Assembly (NCBI RefSeq): GCF_009299795.1
Contig: NZ_VIGP01000005.1
Location: forward strand, 124,001 to 188,000
Reading direction: 5' to 3'
Source: Brachybacterium subflavum
GTDB taxonomy: Bacteria; Actinomycetota; Actinomycetes; Actinomycetales; Dermabacteraceae
Length of the DNA stretch: 64,000 nucleotides
This document shows, piece by piece, positions 62,815 through 64,000 of the stretch. The notes beneath the pieces were generated by a model that worked only from the letters and a program-made list of their open reading frames with translations, did no database searches and was not told where the DNA came from. A program made the position numbers and the translations under genes. Each line of letters begins with the position of its first letter. Within the stretch, counting starts at the first letter, position 1.

Positions 62815-63540
62815 ATGAGCACCGTCGGCGAGTCCCGCTTCGCGAGCACCCTGGACTCCCTGGGCCTCGCCATCGTCACCGGGGAGCTGCCCGCGGGACA
62901 CGCCGACACCATCGAGGGACTGGTCGAGCGCGCAGGCGCGTCGCGCAGCGTGGTCCGGGAGGCCACGCGCGTGCTCTCCGCCCTGGGGATGCTGTCGGCC
63001 GGACGCCGTGTGGGTCTCCGCGTGCTGCCCTTCGAGCAGTGGGACACCATGGATCCCCTGGTGATCCGATGGCGTTTGCGATCGCCCGGACGCATCGCGC
63101 AGGTCCTGGAGCTGCGGGACCTGCGCCGGGCCATCGAGCCCGAGGCCGCGGCCCTGGCGGCGCGACGAGTCGCCGCAGGAGATGCGCCGCTCGCGGCCCA
63201 GGAGGCTCTCGCTCACGCCGACCGTCAGCTCCGCGCGGCGGCCGCGGGCGCCGGCCGTGAGATGCTCCCCGCTGACGCTGCGGCATACCTGCACGCGGAC
63301 AGCCTGCTCCACGCGCAGGTCCTCGCCCTCTCGGCGAACGCGATGTTCATCCGCCTGCGGGCCGTGATCGAGGAGGGGCTGCGAGAACGCGCACTCCACG
63401 AGCGGATCGACCTCGCACCCGAGGTCCACGATGTCGACCTGCACTCGGAGGTTGTCCGGGGGATCCGAGCGGGCGCACCGCAGGCAGCGGCCGCAGCGAT
63501 GCGGGAGATCGTGGAGCGCACCGGGGAGCTCGAGTCCTGA
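62815..63540 (+). CDS. GntR family regulator, FCD subfamily
   Basis: A 241-residue FadR/FCD protein. The N-terminal winged helix is short (ADTIEGLVERAGASRSVVREA, split, then LSALGMLSAGRRVGLRV), and an all-helical FCD domain covers residues about 85-230 with LELRDLRRAIEPEAAALAA, HADSLLHAQVLALSANAM and a His-rich EVHDVDLHSEVV. The two histidines and Asp fit the metal-dependent ligand site of this family. The ATG at 62815 has a GAGG site. It likely controls the divergent SDR genes through the CCAATA palindrome, with a sugar acid as ligand. Confidence 0.87.
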   Translation: MSTVGESRFASTLDSLGLAIVTGELPAGHADTIEGLVERAGASRSVVREATRVLSALGMLSAGRRVGLRVLPFEQWDTMDPLVIRWRLRSPGRIAQVLELRDLRRAIEPEAAALAARRVAAGDAPLAAQEALAHADRQLRAAAAGAGREMLPADAAAYLHADSLLHAQVLALSANAMFIRLRAVIEEGLRERALHERIDLAPEVHDVDLHSEVVRGIRAGAPQAAAAAMREIVERTGELES

Positions 63541-63579
63541 CAACCCCCAGGCGCGAAGCACCGGGTGCCGCTCCGCCCG

Positions 63580-64000
63580 TCAGGAGTCCAGGAGCGCCAC
63601 GGCCAGGGGCTCGTCGACGACGAGCGAGTCGATGAGGCCGCTGGCCACCGCCGCCCGCACCGCCTCCACGCGATGGGCGCCCACGCAGGTCCCGATCACG
63701 TGCGGGACCTCATCTAGCTGCCGGAGCGTCATGCCGACGATGCGGCTGTCCGCACCCGCATCGAGCGGTGCGCCCTTTCGGTCCAGGACCCGGCCGGAGA
63801 TGACGGCGACCGCGCCCGCCGCAGCGGTGCGGCGCACGAGATCGACGGGGAGCAACGGCAGGATCGTCGACCCTTCGCTGGTCCAGGTGCCGATCCCCAC
63901 AACGGCGTGATCGACGCGCTCTGCACGATCCAGCGCCTGGGAGATCTCCGTCGAGCGCATCAGGGCGGCAGCGATCTCACCGCTCGGCGCCACCAGCGGC
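63580..64000 (-). CDS. SorC-type sugar-binding transcriptional regulator, N-terminal part outside window
   Basis: Only the last 140 or so residues are present; the gene continues past the right edge. The visible part is the C-terminal sugar-phosphate-binding domain of the SorC/DeoR group: AVVGIGTWTSEGSTIL, VAVISGRVLDRKGAPLDAG, RIVGMTLRQLDEVPHVIGTCVG and AVRAAVASGLIDSLVVDEPLA. The helix-turn-helix is missing. These regulators sense phosphorylated sugars and usually sit beside polyol or sugar uptake genes, which would lie beyond the window. It ends 39 bp from the convergent FCD regulator gene. Confidence 0.85.
   Translation of the reverse strand, partial: PLVAPSGEIAAALMRSTEISQALDRAERVDHAVVGIGTWTSEGSTILPLLPVDLVRRTAAAGAVAVISGRVLDRKGAPLDAGADSRIVGMTLRQLDEVPHVIGTCVGAHRVEAVRAAVASGLIDSLVVDEPLAVALLDS

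Overview
The window is very GC-rich, densely coded DNA with almost all third codon positions G or C. SD-led and apparently leaderless genes are mixed, CUT1 sugar ABC transporters lack a local ATPase, and an LldD-type lactate dehydrogenase and a DhaKLM kinase are present. This points to a free-living or host-associated actinobacterium of the Micrococcineae. The gene mix would suit Brachybacterium or a relative, but that is an inference without database comparison. I see no rRNA, tRNA, CRISPR array, prophage, transposase or plasmid function. The DNA reads as ordinary chromosome rich in catabolic modules.

Layout. 1-5024: a polyol/sugar catabolic operon on the minus strand (two Gfo/Idh/MocA dehydrogenases, a TIM-barrel isomerase, a sugar porter cut by the left edge) with a divergent LacI regulator and a doubled palindromic operator. 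5035-8347: esterase plus sugar porter, divergent from a GntR/UTRA regulator with a matching operator on each side of the gap. 8462-11047: a secreted PhoX-like (DUF839) protein with three C-terminal SLH repeats. 11332-15620: 5-oxoprolinase PxpA and a fused PxpBC, a divergent LysR regulator and a small thioredoxin-like membrane protein. 15715-20493: YciI protein, undecaprenyl-diphosphatase, an ArsR-like/serine hydrolase/small membrane protein operon, and an esterase. 20567-30032: a glycan-use locus with GH4 glycosidase and DeoR on one strand, and on the other a CUT1 ABC importer, a PfkB kinase and a large secreted PIG-L deacetylase with carbohydrate-binding modules. 30102-32277: DhaKLM. 32437-37983: choline uptake and oxidation to glycine betaine (BCCT, BetB, BetA).

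38271-48604: GH13 glycosidase, small membrane protein, heterodimeric ABC exporter, lamin-tail-like secreted protein, a frameshifted AbiEi/DUF559-like gene and a CPA1 antiporter. 48761-54785: LldD, an S9 peptidase divergent from a NYN-domain protein, and an HTH-SRPBCC fusion. 55051-61143: MHS-family transporter, M20 deacylase, and two sodium/proton antiporters (NhaD-like and NhaA). 61131-64000: two SDR dehydrogenases around a probable GntR operator, a GntR/FCD regulator and the C-terminal part of a SorC-type regulator cut by the right edge.

Two themes stand out. First, there are many regulated uptake-plus-oxidation or hydrolysis modules (LacI, GntR, LysR, DeoR, ArsR, FCD, SorC), suggesting an opportunistic heterotroph. 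Salt and alkali tolerance is also prominent: betaine synthesis plus three Na+/H+ antiporters. Second, the spaces between genes are unusually structured. They hold a perfect 58-bp loopless palindrome, several long hairpins, short tandem repeats, and at least eight apparent leaderless promoters with a -10 hexamer 6 or 7 nt before the start codon. The most promising lead for new biology is the GH4/ABC/PfkB/PIG-L locus. It pairs a 6-phosphoglycosidase with an ABC importer and a sugar kinase but no PTS permease, plus a secreted deacetylase.
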